Below, piece by piece: positions 52,411 to 61,062 of a stretch of DNA of 64,000 nucleotides (positions are counted from its first letter, which is position 1; every line of letters starts with the position of its first letter). The stretch is from positions 186,001 to 250,000 of the forward strand of contig JAOSJP010000037.1 in the NCBI GenBank assembly GCA_027494015.1, read 5' to 3'. The position numbers and the translations under genes were made by a program. The notes under the pieces were generated by a model. That model did no database searches. It was given only the letters and a program-made list of their open reading frames with translations, and was not told where the DNA came from. The DNA comes from Anaerolineae bacterium (GTDB lineage: Bacteria > Chloroflexota > Anaerolineae > Aggregatilineales > Aggregatilineaceae).

Positions 52411-52551
52411 TTCTCAAACGGCCTCTGAGCGAGGAACCGCCCGACGCGCTCTCGCTCAAACCGTTAAAAACCTACCCCTGCCAGCCTGGCCCTCTCCCCG
52501 ACCAAGTGTATAGACCGGGGAGGGGGCCAGGGGGAGGGGCGTTGCACAGAG

Positions 52552-52584
52552 AGACTTCCGAAGTTTCCAAAACTTCGGAAGTCT
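52552..52584. repeat. AGACTTCCGAAGTTT palindrome
   Basis: AGACTTCCGAAGTTTCC / AAAACTTCGGAAGTCT, a near-perfect 33-bp palindrome of the dispersed GACTTCCGAAGT family. A partial family-1 core follows at 52630-52700. Confidence 0.75.
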
Positions 52585-52736
52585 GGCGGAGGAACGTCTG
52601 CGCCCGGCGTAGGGGCGTATGGCCATAATCCCTACGGACCCCACCCCCGCTCGGCCCACTGACGCGGGCGGCGCGCAGCGAGGCCGGGGGTGAGGTCTGA
52701 ACTGCGGTAGAGTCGCCCCATCTCCTGGCTCCGCAC

Positions 52737-54812
52737 TCACGACCCAGGCATCCCCTCCGGCGCGGGGACTCGCTCCACGCGCACGGCGCACACCTTGAAC
52801 TCTGGAATCTTGGAGACCGGATCGAAGACATTGAGCGTCAGCTCGTTGGCCAGCGCCTCAGCGAAGTGGAAGGTCATGAAGACGACGCCCTGCCGGGGCC
52901 GGCTGAACACGCGCGCCCGCGCCGTCACCGAGCCGCGCCGCGACGTGACGCGAATCCAATCACCGTCGGCGATATTCAGCCGCGCCGCGTCCTGCGTGTG
53001 CATCTCGACGCGCTCCTCCGGGGCCAGAAACTCCAGCCCGCCCACGCGCCCGGTCATCGTCCGCGTGTGCCAATGCTGAAGCACGCGCCCGGTCGTCAGG
53101 ATGAACGGGTATTCGTCATCGGGCAGTTCGGGCGGCGGCTGATGCTGCACGGGGCTGAACAGCCCGCGCCCGCGCGGAAATATTGTCGTGTGCAGGATCG
53201 GCGTGCCGGGGTGCGCCGCGTCAGAGCACGGCCACTGCAAGCCGTCGCCGTCCAGCCGGTCGAAGGTGATGCCGCCGTAGATGGGGGTCAGCGCGGCGAT
53301 CTCGGCCATGATGTCGGCAGGGCCGGCGTAGTCCCAGCCGGACGCGCCCATACGCCGGGCCAGATCGCAGGTGATCTGCCAGTCCGCGCGGGCCTCGCCG
53401 GGCGGATCGAACGCCTGGCGCACGCGCTGGACGCGACGCTCGGTGTTGGTGAAGGTGCCGTCCTTCTCGGCGTAGGCGGCGGCGGGCAGCACCACGTCGG
53501 CGTACTCAGCCGTCTCGTTGAGGAAAATATCCTGCACGGCCAGGAAGTCCAGCGCGGCCAGGCACTCGCGAACATGGGCCGAGTTCGGGTCGCTCATCAC
53601 CGGGTTCTCGCCCATGATCAGCATAGCGCGCACATCGCCGCGCCTGGCAGCGGGCAACATCTCGCTCAGCGTCAGGCCGGGGCGAGGGGGTGGCTGCTCC
53701 ACGCCGTGAAAAGCGGCGAATTGGGCGCGCACAGCCTCGTCATTGACGCGCTGGTAGCCGGGGTAGACATTGGGCAGGCCGCCCACATCGCACGATCCCT
53801 GCACGTTGTTCTGCCCGCGCAGCGGGTTGACGCCGCCGCCGGGCACGCCCAGGTTGCCGGTCAGCAAGGCCAGGTTGGCCACGGTCAGCACGTTTTGGTG
53901 GCCGTCGGCGTGCTGGGTGATACCCATCGCGTAGAAGATGGCGGCGGGCTTGTTCTCAGCGTAGAGGCGAGCCGCGCGGATGATGTCGTCGGCGGGCACA
54001 CCGCTGATGCGGCTGACGCGCTCCGGCGGGTACTCGGCCACAACTGCGCGCCAGGCGTCGAAGTTCTCGGTGCGCGCGCCAATGAACGCCTGGTCGTGCA
54101 GGTTCTCGGCCAGGATGACGTGCGCCAGCCCGTTGAGCAGGGCGGGGTTCGTCCCCGGACGGACGCGCAGGTACAGCGCCGCGAAGTCGGCCAGCTCAAT
54201 GCGGCGTGGGTCGGCGACGATGAGCTGCGCGCCGTGCTGCCGCACCGCCTTCTTGATTTGCAGGCTGAGGACGGGGTGCTGCTCGGTCGTGTTGGTGCCG
54301 ATGGCGAGGATGGCCCGCGCCTGGGGAATATCGGCGATGGAGTTGGTCATCGCGCCGCTGCCGAAGGCCTGCACGAGGCCTGTCACGGTGCTGCTGTGTC
54401 AAAGGCGGGCGCAGTGGTCTATGTTGTGCGTGCCGATCACCTGCCGCGCCAATTTCTGCATCAGGTAGTTCTCTTCGTTGGTGCATTTGGCGCTGCACAG
54501 CAGGGCGATGGCGTCCGGGCCGCTCTCGGCCTTGATCGCGCCCAGCCGCGCCGCGACAAGGTCGAGCGCCTCGCCCCAGGTAGCCGGTTGCAGCGTCCCT
54601 TCGCGGCGGATCAGCGGCGTGGTCAGGCGGTCGGGGTGCCACAGGAAGTCGTGGCCGAAGCGCCCCTTGACGCACAGCTTGCCGAAGTTGGGCGGCGCGC
54701 CGAACGGCGCAGTGACGCGATAGACGCGGCGATCTTTGATGTGCAGGTCAATCCTGCATCCTACGCCGCAGTACGGGCAGATGGTGCGCACGGTGCGGTC
54801 GGATTGGATCAT
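52737..54812 (-). CDS. Selenocysteine-containing formate dehydrogenase, catalytic subunit
   Basis: A 691-residue molybdopterin oxidoreductase read through an in-frame TGA at 54401-54399. The N-terminus has the [4Fe-4S] ligands C12, C15, C19 and C47 (TICPYCGVGC ... GKLCVKGRFG). The TGA falls at residue 138 in [27 protein letters not shown], where related enzymes have Sec or Cys (E. coli FdhF: U140). Bis-MGD binding segments follow (ILAIGTNTTEQHP, ITQHADGHQN, GNLGVPGGGVNPLRGQNNVQG-SCD), then the MopB_CT domain (EYPFILTTGRVLQHWHTRTM, VFMTFHFAEALAN). A potential SECIS hairpin (GGCCT, CGTGC, AGGCC) lies about 20 bases after the TGA. The ATG at 54812 with AGGTGA is preferred over an upstream TTG. 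No hyp, fdh accessory or sel genes are in the window. Confidence 0.93.
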
Positions 54813-55061
54813 GGGCTTCACCTGTCGGCTGGAGACAGTCAAGGAGCGGGGTAGGCCCGCGCACCCTCATAGTAGCACAAAACGCCCGATGCCAAAACGC
54901 GGGGCGCAGGGTGTGTAGCGCGGCCAGGGGGTGAGGTTGATTGGTCGCCAGCGCGATGCTTCTCACACTGCTGTCCCCCCTGGACACTCGTGCGGGAAGG
55001 GCCGGGGATAGGGGCAAAGGCAAGCGCACGGCCTCTCAAACAGCCTCCTGAAGCGGCCCGT
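54813..55061. other. Intergenic stretch with decayed repeat text
   Basis: No gene. Weak matches to the GGCCAGGGGGTGAGGTTG arm and to CGTGCGGGAAGGGCCGGGGA blocks of the repeat families (54920-55030). Confidence 0.4.
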
Positions 55062-55745
55062 CTATTCCGCGCTGAGCTTGTAGCCGACGCCCCACACCGT
55101 CTCGATCTGGGCGGTGCAGCCGCCCAGCTTGGCCCGCAGGTGGGCGATATGCACGTCTACCGTGCGCGTCTGCCCATAGAAATCGAAGCCCCATACCAAA
55201 TCGAGCAGCTTCTCGCGGCTGAGCACCAGGCCCTGGTTCTCCAGCAGAGCCAGCAGCAGGTCGAATTCTTTAGCGCGCAGGTCCACCAGCCGCCCGGCGA
55301 CGCGCGCCTCGCGCCGCGCCGGGTCAGCCGTCAGGTTGCCGGCGCGCAAGGGCGCTTCCCCTTCGCGGGGGCGGCGCGGCTCGGCCCGGCGCAGAATCGC
55401 CTTGATGCGCGCGACCAGCTCGCGCGGGTTGAACGGCTTGGTCAGGTAATCGTCGGCTCCCAGCTCCAGCCCCACGATCTTGTCAATATCGTCGTCGCGG
55501 GCAGTCAGCATGAGGATCGGCAGGTCGGATTCGGCGCGCACGCGCTTGCACACTTCCCACCCGTCGAGGCGGGGCAGCATCAGGTCGAGCACCATCAGCG
55601 CCGGGCTGTCCTGTGCGACGCGCTCCAGGGCCGCCAGGCCGTCGCCCGCGCTAATCACCCGGAAGCCATCCTGCTTGAGATACAAGCTGGCCAGCTCGAT
55701 GATGTGCGGCTCGTCGTCCACCAGCAGAATCAGATCATGGGGCAT
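55062..55745 (-). CDS. OmpR/PhoB-family response regulator
   Basis: A 227-residue two-component regulator. The receiver domain has the acidic pair in ILLVDDEPH, the phospho-acceptor Asp in LMVLDLMLPRLDG, the Thr in ILMLTARDDD, and Lys in YLTKPFNPRELVARI. A PhoB-type winged helix follows: VDLRAKEFDLLLALLENQGL-VLSREKLLDLVWG, TRTVDVHIAHLRAKLG, TVWGVGYKL. No sensor kinase is adjacent, so its signal is unknown. Start at the ATG 55745 (AGTGAGG upstream). The stop of the DUF4926 gene lies nine bases upstream. Confidence 0.97.
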   Translation of the reverse strand: MPHDLILLVDDEPHIIELASLYLKQDGFRVISAGDGLAALERVAQDSPALMVLDLMLPRLDGWEVCKRVRAESDLPILMLTARDDDIDKIVGLELGADDYLTKPFNPRELVARIKAILRRAEPRRPREGEAPLRAGNLTADPARREARVAGRLVDLRAKEFDLLLALLENQGLVLSREKLLDLVWGFDFYGQTRTVDVHIAHLRAKLGGCTAQIETVWGVGYKLSAE

Positions 55746-55753
55746 AGGCCGCC

Positions 55754-55978
55754 TCACTTCACGGGGCGGGCATGGGCGATCTCAAGCTGTCCCACAGGGC
55801 GAACCTGGCCGGCAGCGACGGTGATCACGTCATAGGTCTGGCCGTTCACGGTGAATATCTCCACTTCGTAGCCCTCGCCCTGCCCGTGCACCAGAGCGAT
55901 CACCCCCAGATCACCCGCTTTCAGCCGGTGTTCAGGAAAATCTGCGGTCAGCACCACCCGGTCGTGTTCCTTAAGCAT
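55754..55978 (-). CDS. DUF4926 protein (putative antitoxin-like partner)
   Basis: A 74-residue protein beginning MLKEHDRVVLTADFPEHRLK and containing GDLGVIALVHGQGEGYEVEIF, the SH3-like pattern of DUF4926. DUF4926 genes often lie directly after a DUF6883 gene, forming a small two-gene unit of toxin-antitoxin style. Here the DUF6883 gene is present just upstream but damaged. GAGAGGACGG precedes the ATG. Confidence 0.85.
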   Translation of the reverse strand: MLKEHDRVVLTADFPEHRLKAGDLGVIALVHGQGEGYEVEIFTVNGQTYDVITVAAGQVRPVGQLEIAHARPVK

Positions 55979-55990
55979 GGCCGTCCTCTC

Positions 55991-56162
55991 TCACAGCGGG
56001 TATGCTGTGACCAAACGCGGCACGTCCTCTCCGCGTTCGATGAACCACACAGAACGAATCTCTGGATTGCGCCCATCAGGAGACATCAGCGTGCCCTCAA
56101 CGCAGATACTCGGTGATCTTGGCCTGGGAGACCACCGCCCGTGACAGGTTAGGTAGCTTCAT
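55991..56162 (-). pseudogene. DUF6883 protein gene with internal deletion
   Basis: The gene opens MKLPNLSRAVVSQAKITEYL (start 56162) and then hits TGA. In another frame it continues VEGTLMSPDGRNPEIRSVWF and ends DVPRLVTAYPL (stop 55991). These are the first ~20 and last ~37 residues of DUF6883 proteins, which are normally about 110 residues. The middle is missing and the junction is out of frame. A family-2 repeat lies only about ten bases upstream of the start. Confidence 0.8.
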
Positions 56163-56172
56163 GGGCCAGCCC

Positions 56173-56363
56173 CTAGAGGCTGTTATGCACTGACGGCCCT
56201 GTCTTTCCCCAGCGGTTTTGGGTAGCTCCTGGTTTACCTCACCCCCGTCTCGGCGCTGGCGCGCCTCGCCATGAGGGGGAAAGGCCGAGCGCAGGAGGCA
56301 GGGGGTGAGGTCAACAAGCGCCCTCTCCCTTGTTGAAGATACCAAGCTCATAACACGCTCTAG
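56173..56363. repeat. Family-2 element
   Basis: CTAGAGGCTGTTATGCACTG at the left, CATAACACGCTCTAG at the right; arms CCTCACCCCCGTC / GGGGGTGAGGTC. The central hairpin is reduced compared with the copy at 8656-8868. Confidence 0.8.
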
Positions 56364-56427
56364 CTATCAGCTTTCAGCCAAAGACACAGACCGGAGGTTT
56401 TCGCTGACTGCTGATAGCCGATGGTCG

Positions 56428-56639
56428 CTAGAGCTTGTTATGCACTGACGGCCCTGTCTTTCCCCAGCGGTTTTGGGTAGCTCCTGGTTGACCTCACCCC
56501 GTCTCGGCGCTGGCGCGCCTCGACTCCCCCTCTCCATGCATGGAGAGGGGGAAAGGCCGAGCGCAGCGAGGCCAGGGGGTGAGGTCAACAGAGCGCCCCT
56601 CTCCTGTGTCAAGGATACCAGGTTCATAACACGCTCTAG
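56428..56639. repeat. Family-2 element whose end supplies a stop codon
   Basis: CTAGAGCTTGTTATGCACTG to CATAACACGCTCTAG, with central CCCTCTCCATGCATGGAGAG. The terminal CTAG provides the TAG of the hydrolase gene at 56636. Lies 64 bp from the previous copy. Confidence 0.82.
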
Positions 56640-57490
56640 ACCGCCACCACCAGCGTATCGTGGGCGAACGTGACCGGCAGCCCCTCGTCGCGCAGGCGCG
56701 CGGCCAGCCGTTGCAGGTCGTCGTGACTCAGGCCAACCGGCTCCTCGACGTGAGTCAGGATCACGCGGCGGGCGTCCAGCGCGCGCACCATGTCGAGCGT
56801 CTGCTCGAAGGTTGCTTCGGCGCGCAGCACGGGATGTTCGGCGGGGATGATCCGCGACCCACTGAACGGGTCGAACTCCGGCAGGCCCATCGGCAGCACG
56901 GCCAGGTCTACGCCGCGCACCTCGGCGGGCGGCGCCCATTCGAACAACTCGTCAGGCGCGATCAGGACGCGCGTCGCCGCATCCTCGAACAGGAAAGCAT
57001 AGACATAGTCCTGGGCGAGGCGGAAAGGGCGGATGGTCACGCCGTTGCGGGCGATGGTCTCCCCGTCGCGCAGCACAATCACCTCCACCACGCCGAGATG
57101 CTGCAAGTACATAAGTTGCTCCCACGCGCCCAGCCGGTGATGGAAATCCTCCGCGACCTGCTGCGGCAGGAAGATCGTGCTGCGGCGGTGCTGGGGCGGC
57201 CAGCTCAGCCAGTCGCCGTTCAATGATTCCCACACGCGCAGCCCGGCCACGTGATCGGGGTGCCAGTGCGAGTACAGGCAGGCCGGGACGTAGGCGATTT
57301 CGGCGCGGTCAAGCTGGAACTTGCTCTCCTCCGGCGTATCTATCAGCACGTCCGGCCCGTGCACGAAGACGCCCGGCCCGCTACGGCTGTAGGGCACGCC
57401 TTTGGCCCGCGCTTCGGCGCAGAGGCGGCAGGTACAGCCCGGTCGCGGCGTGGTGATCGCCCCGCCGGAGCCTAGAAACTCGATGCGCAT
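56636..57490 (-). CDS. PhnP-like MBL-fold hydrolase
   Basis: A 284-residue metallo-beta-lactamase-fold phosphodiesterase-like protein. It begins MRIEFLGSGGAITTPRPGCTCRLC (the PhnP-like Gly loop and Cys pair) and has YSHWHPDHVAGLRVW (HxHxDH) and VILTHVEEPVGLSHDDL near the end. By family it acts on cyclic phosphates; substrate here is unknown. GGGGAAAT precedes the ATG at 57490. The RidA stop is 13 bases upstream, so the three genes form an operon. Its TAG stop is the repeat's CTAG. Confidence 0.9.
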   Translation of the reverse strand: MRIEFLGSGGAITTPRPGCTCRLCAEARAKGVPYSRSGPGVFVHGPDVLIDTPEESKFQLDRAEIAYVPACLYSHWHPDHVAGLRVWESLNGDWLSWPPQHRRSTIFLPQQVAEDFHHRLGAWEQLMYLQHLGVVEVIVLRDGETIARNGVTIRPFRLAQDYVYAFLFEDAATRVLIAPDELFEWAPPAEVRGVDLAVLPMGLPEFDPFSGSRIIPAEHPVLRAEATFEQTLDMVRALDARRVILTHVEEPVGLSHDDLQRLAARLRDEGLPVTFAHDTLVVAV

Positions 57491-57503
57491 GGGATTTCCC
57501 CGC

Positions 57504-57890
57504 TCAGTCCGGCAGGACGGCGACGGCGTCAATCTCGACCCGCACGCCCAGTGGCAGGTCGCGCACGGCGTAGGTCATGCGCGCCGGCGGGTCTGCCAGG
57601 AAGAACGTGCGATAGACCTCGTTCATCTCGGCGAAGGTGCTGATGTCGGTCAGCAGCACGTTGACCTTGACGACGTGGGCCAGGTCGGTGCCCGCCGCCT
57701 CCAGAATGGCGGCGATGTTGCGCAGCACCTGGGCGGTCTGCTCGGCGACGGTCGGTCCGACGATCTGCATCGTCTCCGGCACCAGCCCGCCCTGACCGGC
57801 CACGTACACGGTGTCGCCCGCCCTGATCGCCTGCGAGTAGGGGCCGATGGCGGCGGGCGCTTGGTCGGTGTGGATCACTTCACGCGGCAT
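57504..57890 (-). CDS. RidA family protein 1
   Basis: A 128-residue YjgF/YER057c/UK114 protein that deaminates reactive enamine/imine intermediates. Family marks: APAAIGPYSQAIRAGDTVYV-AGQ, NVLLTDISTFAEMNEVYRTFF, and the active-site Arg in PPARMTYAVRDLPLGVRVEI. It is paralogous to the next gene upstream (57915-58301). Confidence 0.95.
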   Translation of the reverse strand: MPREVIHTDQAPAAIGPYSQAIRAGDTVYVAGQGGLVPETMQIVGPTVAEQTAQVLRNIAAILEAAGTDLAHVVKVNVLLTDISTFAEMNEVYRTFFLADPPARMTYAVRDLPLGVRVEIDAVAVLPD

Positions 57891-57914
57891 GAGGCTCAGT
57901 CCTCTCTCGGCGGC

Positions 57915-58301
57915 TCAGGCGGGCAGGACGGCGACGGCTTCGATCTCGACCAGCGCGCCCAGCGGCAGGTCGCGCACGGCAAAGGCGGCGCGGGCGGGCG
58001 GCTGTGCGGGGAAGAAGGCGCTGTACACGTCGTTCATCTCCTTGAAGGCGCTGATGTCGGCCAGGTACACCGTCGCCTTGACCACGTGGGCCAGGTCCGT
58101 GCCCGCCGCTTCCAGGATGGCGGCCATGTTCAGCAACGCCTGCTCTGTCTGCGCGGCGACGGTGCTGCCAGCGAGCTGCTTGGTCTCCGGCAGCAGGCCA
58201 AGCTGCCCGGAGACGAAGACGAACCCGTTGGCGGCGATGGCCTGCGAGTAAGCCCCCACCGCAGCAGGGGCGCGGGGAGTGGCGATCACTTCACGGGACA
58301 T
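57915..58301 (-). CDS. RidA family protein 2
   Basis: A 128-residue paralogue of RidA 1 (same length, about half of residues shared by eye). Features: APAAVGAYSQAIAANGFVFV-SGQLG, TVYLADISAFKEMNDVYSAFF, and the Arg in PPARAAFAVRDLPLGALVEI. It is first in the three-gene group RidA-RidA-PhnP-like. AGAGGAGC precedes the ATG. Confidence 0.95.
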   Translation of the reverse strand: MSREVIATPRAPAAVGAYSQAIAANGFVFVSGQLGLLPETKQLAGSTVAAQTEQALLNMAAILEAAGTDLAHVVKATVYLADISAFKEMNDVYSAFFPAQPPARAAFAVRDLPLGALVEIEAVAVLPA

Positions 58302-58375
58302 GCGATAGCTCCTCTCTACGGTTCTTCACCAGGTGCCTGTCTATCAATTCGCCCGCGTAGGGGCAAGAATTTTCA

Positions 58376-59083
58376 TCACTTCCTGCGATTCTTCTTGCGG
58401 CTGGACTTGGCGAGCTTGTGCTTGCGCCGCTCTTTGCCAGAGGTCCGGCGGGTATGGCTTAGCCCGGTGCTGGCTGGAAGCTCAGAATCGTCTGGCACAG
58501 GGAGGGGCCTCCCGATCCCAGGAAAGGCCGCCATGTCTCTGGTCATCTCTTCATTGTAGATTGCTACCCACCGGTCAACGTCCTCTTGCTTGCTCATGTC
58601 AAACCCGCGCTTCGCACCCGTCATGACTATCGTCTTGGCCATGCCAAAGTTGGACGGGTCGTTCATCTCTTTATCCATAAGCCTGGCCATTCTGTCGTCG
58701 AGGACTTGCAGGCAGGCTTCCGCGTTGGGCAGGCCATACTCGCGCTTGAGGAAGCTCCAGAAGGCGCGCAGCGTGCGCACGACCTTCTCCCCGTCGAAAC
58801 CTCCCGGTGTGGACACCTTGCGCGGGAACAGGTCGAAGAGGACTTCGCGCAGATCGCCCGCACTCATCTCCGGCGGAGAGACTCCTATAGAAACCATAGA
58901 ATGATCAAGGAATGTGTCAACCCAGAAGAGGCTGAAGAATTCGCCCGACTCTCTCTGCGCCTGCGCTTCAGGAGAATCGGCAAAGAGTTCCATCAAGTGC
59001 TCAATATAGCGACCGACCGCCTCATTGTCGTCCCAGCCCCTTCCATCCACGAACTCATTAATGTCGAATCCCTGTGTAGTCAC
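58376..59083 (-). CDS. Hypothetical protein with basic C-terminal tail
   Basis: A 235-residue soluble, mostly helical protein. The N-terminal half is acidic (WDDNEAVGRYIEHLMELFAD). A middle segment (VVRTLRAFWSFLKREYGLPN) resembles regions found in plasmid pRiA4b/SEC-C-neighbour proteins, which is only an impression. The last 20 residues are a Lys/Arg tail (KERRKHKLAKSSRKKNRRK). Its start overlaps the amylosucrase-like stop (4 bases), so translation is coupled. Function unknown. Confidence 0.7.
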   Translation of the reverse strand: MTTQGFDINEFVDGRGWDDNEAVGRYIEHLMELFADSPEAQAQRESGEFFSLFWVDTFLDHSMVSIGVSPPEMSAGDLREVLFDLFPRKVSTPGGFDGEKVVRTLRAFWSFLKREYGLPNAEACLQVLDDRMARLMDKEMNDPSNFGMAKTIVMTGAKRGFDMSKQEDVDRWVAIYNEEMTRDMAAFPGIGRPLPVPDDSELPASTGLSHTRRTSGKERRKHKLAKSSRKKNRRK

Positions 59084-61046
59084 AAGTCACCTCCCGCGCT
59101 TTCTGGCTCACCGGCATTCGTCCCTGCTGCCAGCCAGACGGCCTGGTAGGCGTCCAGCGTCAGCGGCTTGTGACGGGGGTAGTTTGTGCCGGTGATCAGA
59201 TCGGTCGGCTTCGGCGGCGCCCAGCCCAGCCGGACGGACTGCTCCTCCTCGGAGAAGTTGGCCAGGGTGAGCACCTGCCCGCCGCGCACATAGCCGAGCA
59301 CGTGCACGTTGTGCGTGTCGAAGAAGTGCGTATCGCCGTTGGCCAGGGCGGGCGTTCGCTGGCGGATGGCGATCAGCGCGCGCAGCGTCCCGAAGATGCG
59401 CCCGGCGTCGGTGTCGGGGGCGGTGCGTTCGGCGGCGCGCTCCCAGTCGAAGGCGCGGCGGTGCACCCAGCGGCTATCCTCCGACTTGTGGGGATCGTCT
59501 GTGTAGCTGTAATCGTTGAGCATGGCGATCTCGTCGCCCAGGTAGATCAGCGGGATGCCGCCTGCACTCAGAATCACCGCGTGAATCAGCGCGATGCGGC
59601 GCAGGGCCAGCTCGCGGTAGCGGTCGTTGCCCGTCTCGTGAGCGTGCTCCAGCCCGGCCAGCGACGCGCCCATGCCGGAGATGCGCATATCCCGCGTGCG
59701 CGGGTTGTAGTTGAAGGGCACCCCCCGCGCAAAGCTGCCGGGGAACCTGCCGGTGTAGAAGGCGTTGAGGAACTGGCGGTGATCGAAGCCGTTGATGCCC
59801 AGCTCCCAGGCGTCTTCGTCAGCGAACGTCCAGCCGATGTCGTCGTGACAGCGCACGTAGTTGACCCATGTGCAGCCTTCGGGCAGGGCGAAGCGCTTTT
59901 GCATCGAGTGGTGCAGCAGGGCCACGCTGCGCGTCGCCAATGATTCCCACAGCAGGGCCATCAGCGTCGGGTTGTAGGAGATCGGCGCTTCGCCGGGGCT
60001 GATGTAGCGGGCGACTTCGGCGGGGTGGACGATGGCCTCGGACTTGAAGAGCAGCGCCGGGGCGACGATACGCGCCAGGGCGTTGAAGGCCTGGATGAGC
60101 GTGTGCACCTGGGGCAGCCCCTCACAGGACGTGCCCATCTCCTTCCAGATGAAGGCCACCGCGTCCAGGCGCAGCACTTCCACGCCGAGGTTGGCGATGA
60201 ACAGCAGCTCGCCGAGCATGGCGCGGAACACGTCAGGATTGGCATAGTTGAGGTCCCACTGGAAGTGGTGAAAGGTCGTCCACACCCAGCGGTCAATCTC
60301 CGGGCGATAGGTGAAGCTGCCCGGTGCCTGCTCCGGGAAGATTTCGCGCAGGTGCCGTTCGTACTGGTCGGGCAGCGCCCGGTCGGGAAACATCAGGTAG
60401 TACGCCTGGCAGGTCGGGTCGCCGGCCAGGGCCTTGCGCGCCCAGTCGTGCTCGTCGGAGGTGTGGTTGAAGACGAAATCGAGCACCAGGCTGATCCCCT
60501 CGGCGCGCAGAGCGGCAGCCAGGTCGCGCAGCTCGGCGGTTGTGCCCAGGCGCGGGTCTATCTCGCGGTAGCTGCTGATGGCATAGCCGCCGTCATTGTG
60601 ATCAGCGGGGCAGCGGAAGAGCGGCATCAGGTGCAGGTAGGTCAGGCCCAGCTCCTTGAAGTAAGGGATGCGGGCGCGCACGCCGGCCAGGTTGCCAGCG
60701 AACAGGTCTACGTAGCACACGCCGCCGACCATCTGCTCGCCCTGGAACCAGCGCGGATCGGCCTCGTGCGCCCGGTCGAGCGCCTTGAGGTCGGCGGGAC
60801 GCTCCGCATAGAGGCGCGCCGCCGCCAGCAGAATCTGCTCCAGGTGGTAGAAGAAGTCGTAGCGCGCCCCGTAGAGCGCGTGCAGGGAGCGGAAGGCTGC
60901 CGGGAAGTGCTGCGCCAGCCGCGCGCTGAACTCGTCGCGCGCCGCGCCTTCCGGCAGCAGGGACAGGGCGCGCGGCGGCAGCCGTTAGGGGGGTGCAGCA
61001 GCCGGATCGTGTCCAGGGTCAGGGCGCTTTCGCGCTCGAAATCCAT
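59080..61046 (-). pseudogene. Amylosucrase-like GH13 enzyme, frameshift near 60986
   Basis: The main frame (59080 to about 60985) encodes a GH13 alpha-transglucosidase/hydrolase. Features: GGVCYVDLFAGNLAGVRARIP, GISLVLDFVFNHTSDEHDWA, VLRLDAVAFIWKEMG (nucleophile Asp), LLFKSEAIVHP (acid/base Glu), NYVRCHDDIGWTF (third Asp). The best subgroup is amylosucrase-like GH13_4. The true start is the ATG at 61046 (MDFERESALTLDTIRLLHPP, with GAGGAGGGG upstream), in a different frame. Adding one G after AACG near 60985 would join them (HPPNGLPPRALSLLPEG). It may be a sequencing error or a real mutation. Overlaps the hypothetical gene downstream. Confidence 0.85.
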
Positions 61047-61062
61047 GACGACCAACCCCTCC

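Noticed and set aside
54399..54401. TGA read as a nonsense mutation creating a pseudogene
   Set aside because: Its position matches the catalytic Sec of formate dehydrogenases exactly and the frame is preserved on both sides for the full protein length; recoding is the better explanation.
52866..54854. A 662-codon open frame antisense to the formate dehydrogenase
   Set aside because: It has no domain pattern and is the mirror of GC-rich coding sequence; the minus strand carries all MopB motifs.
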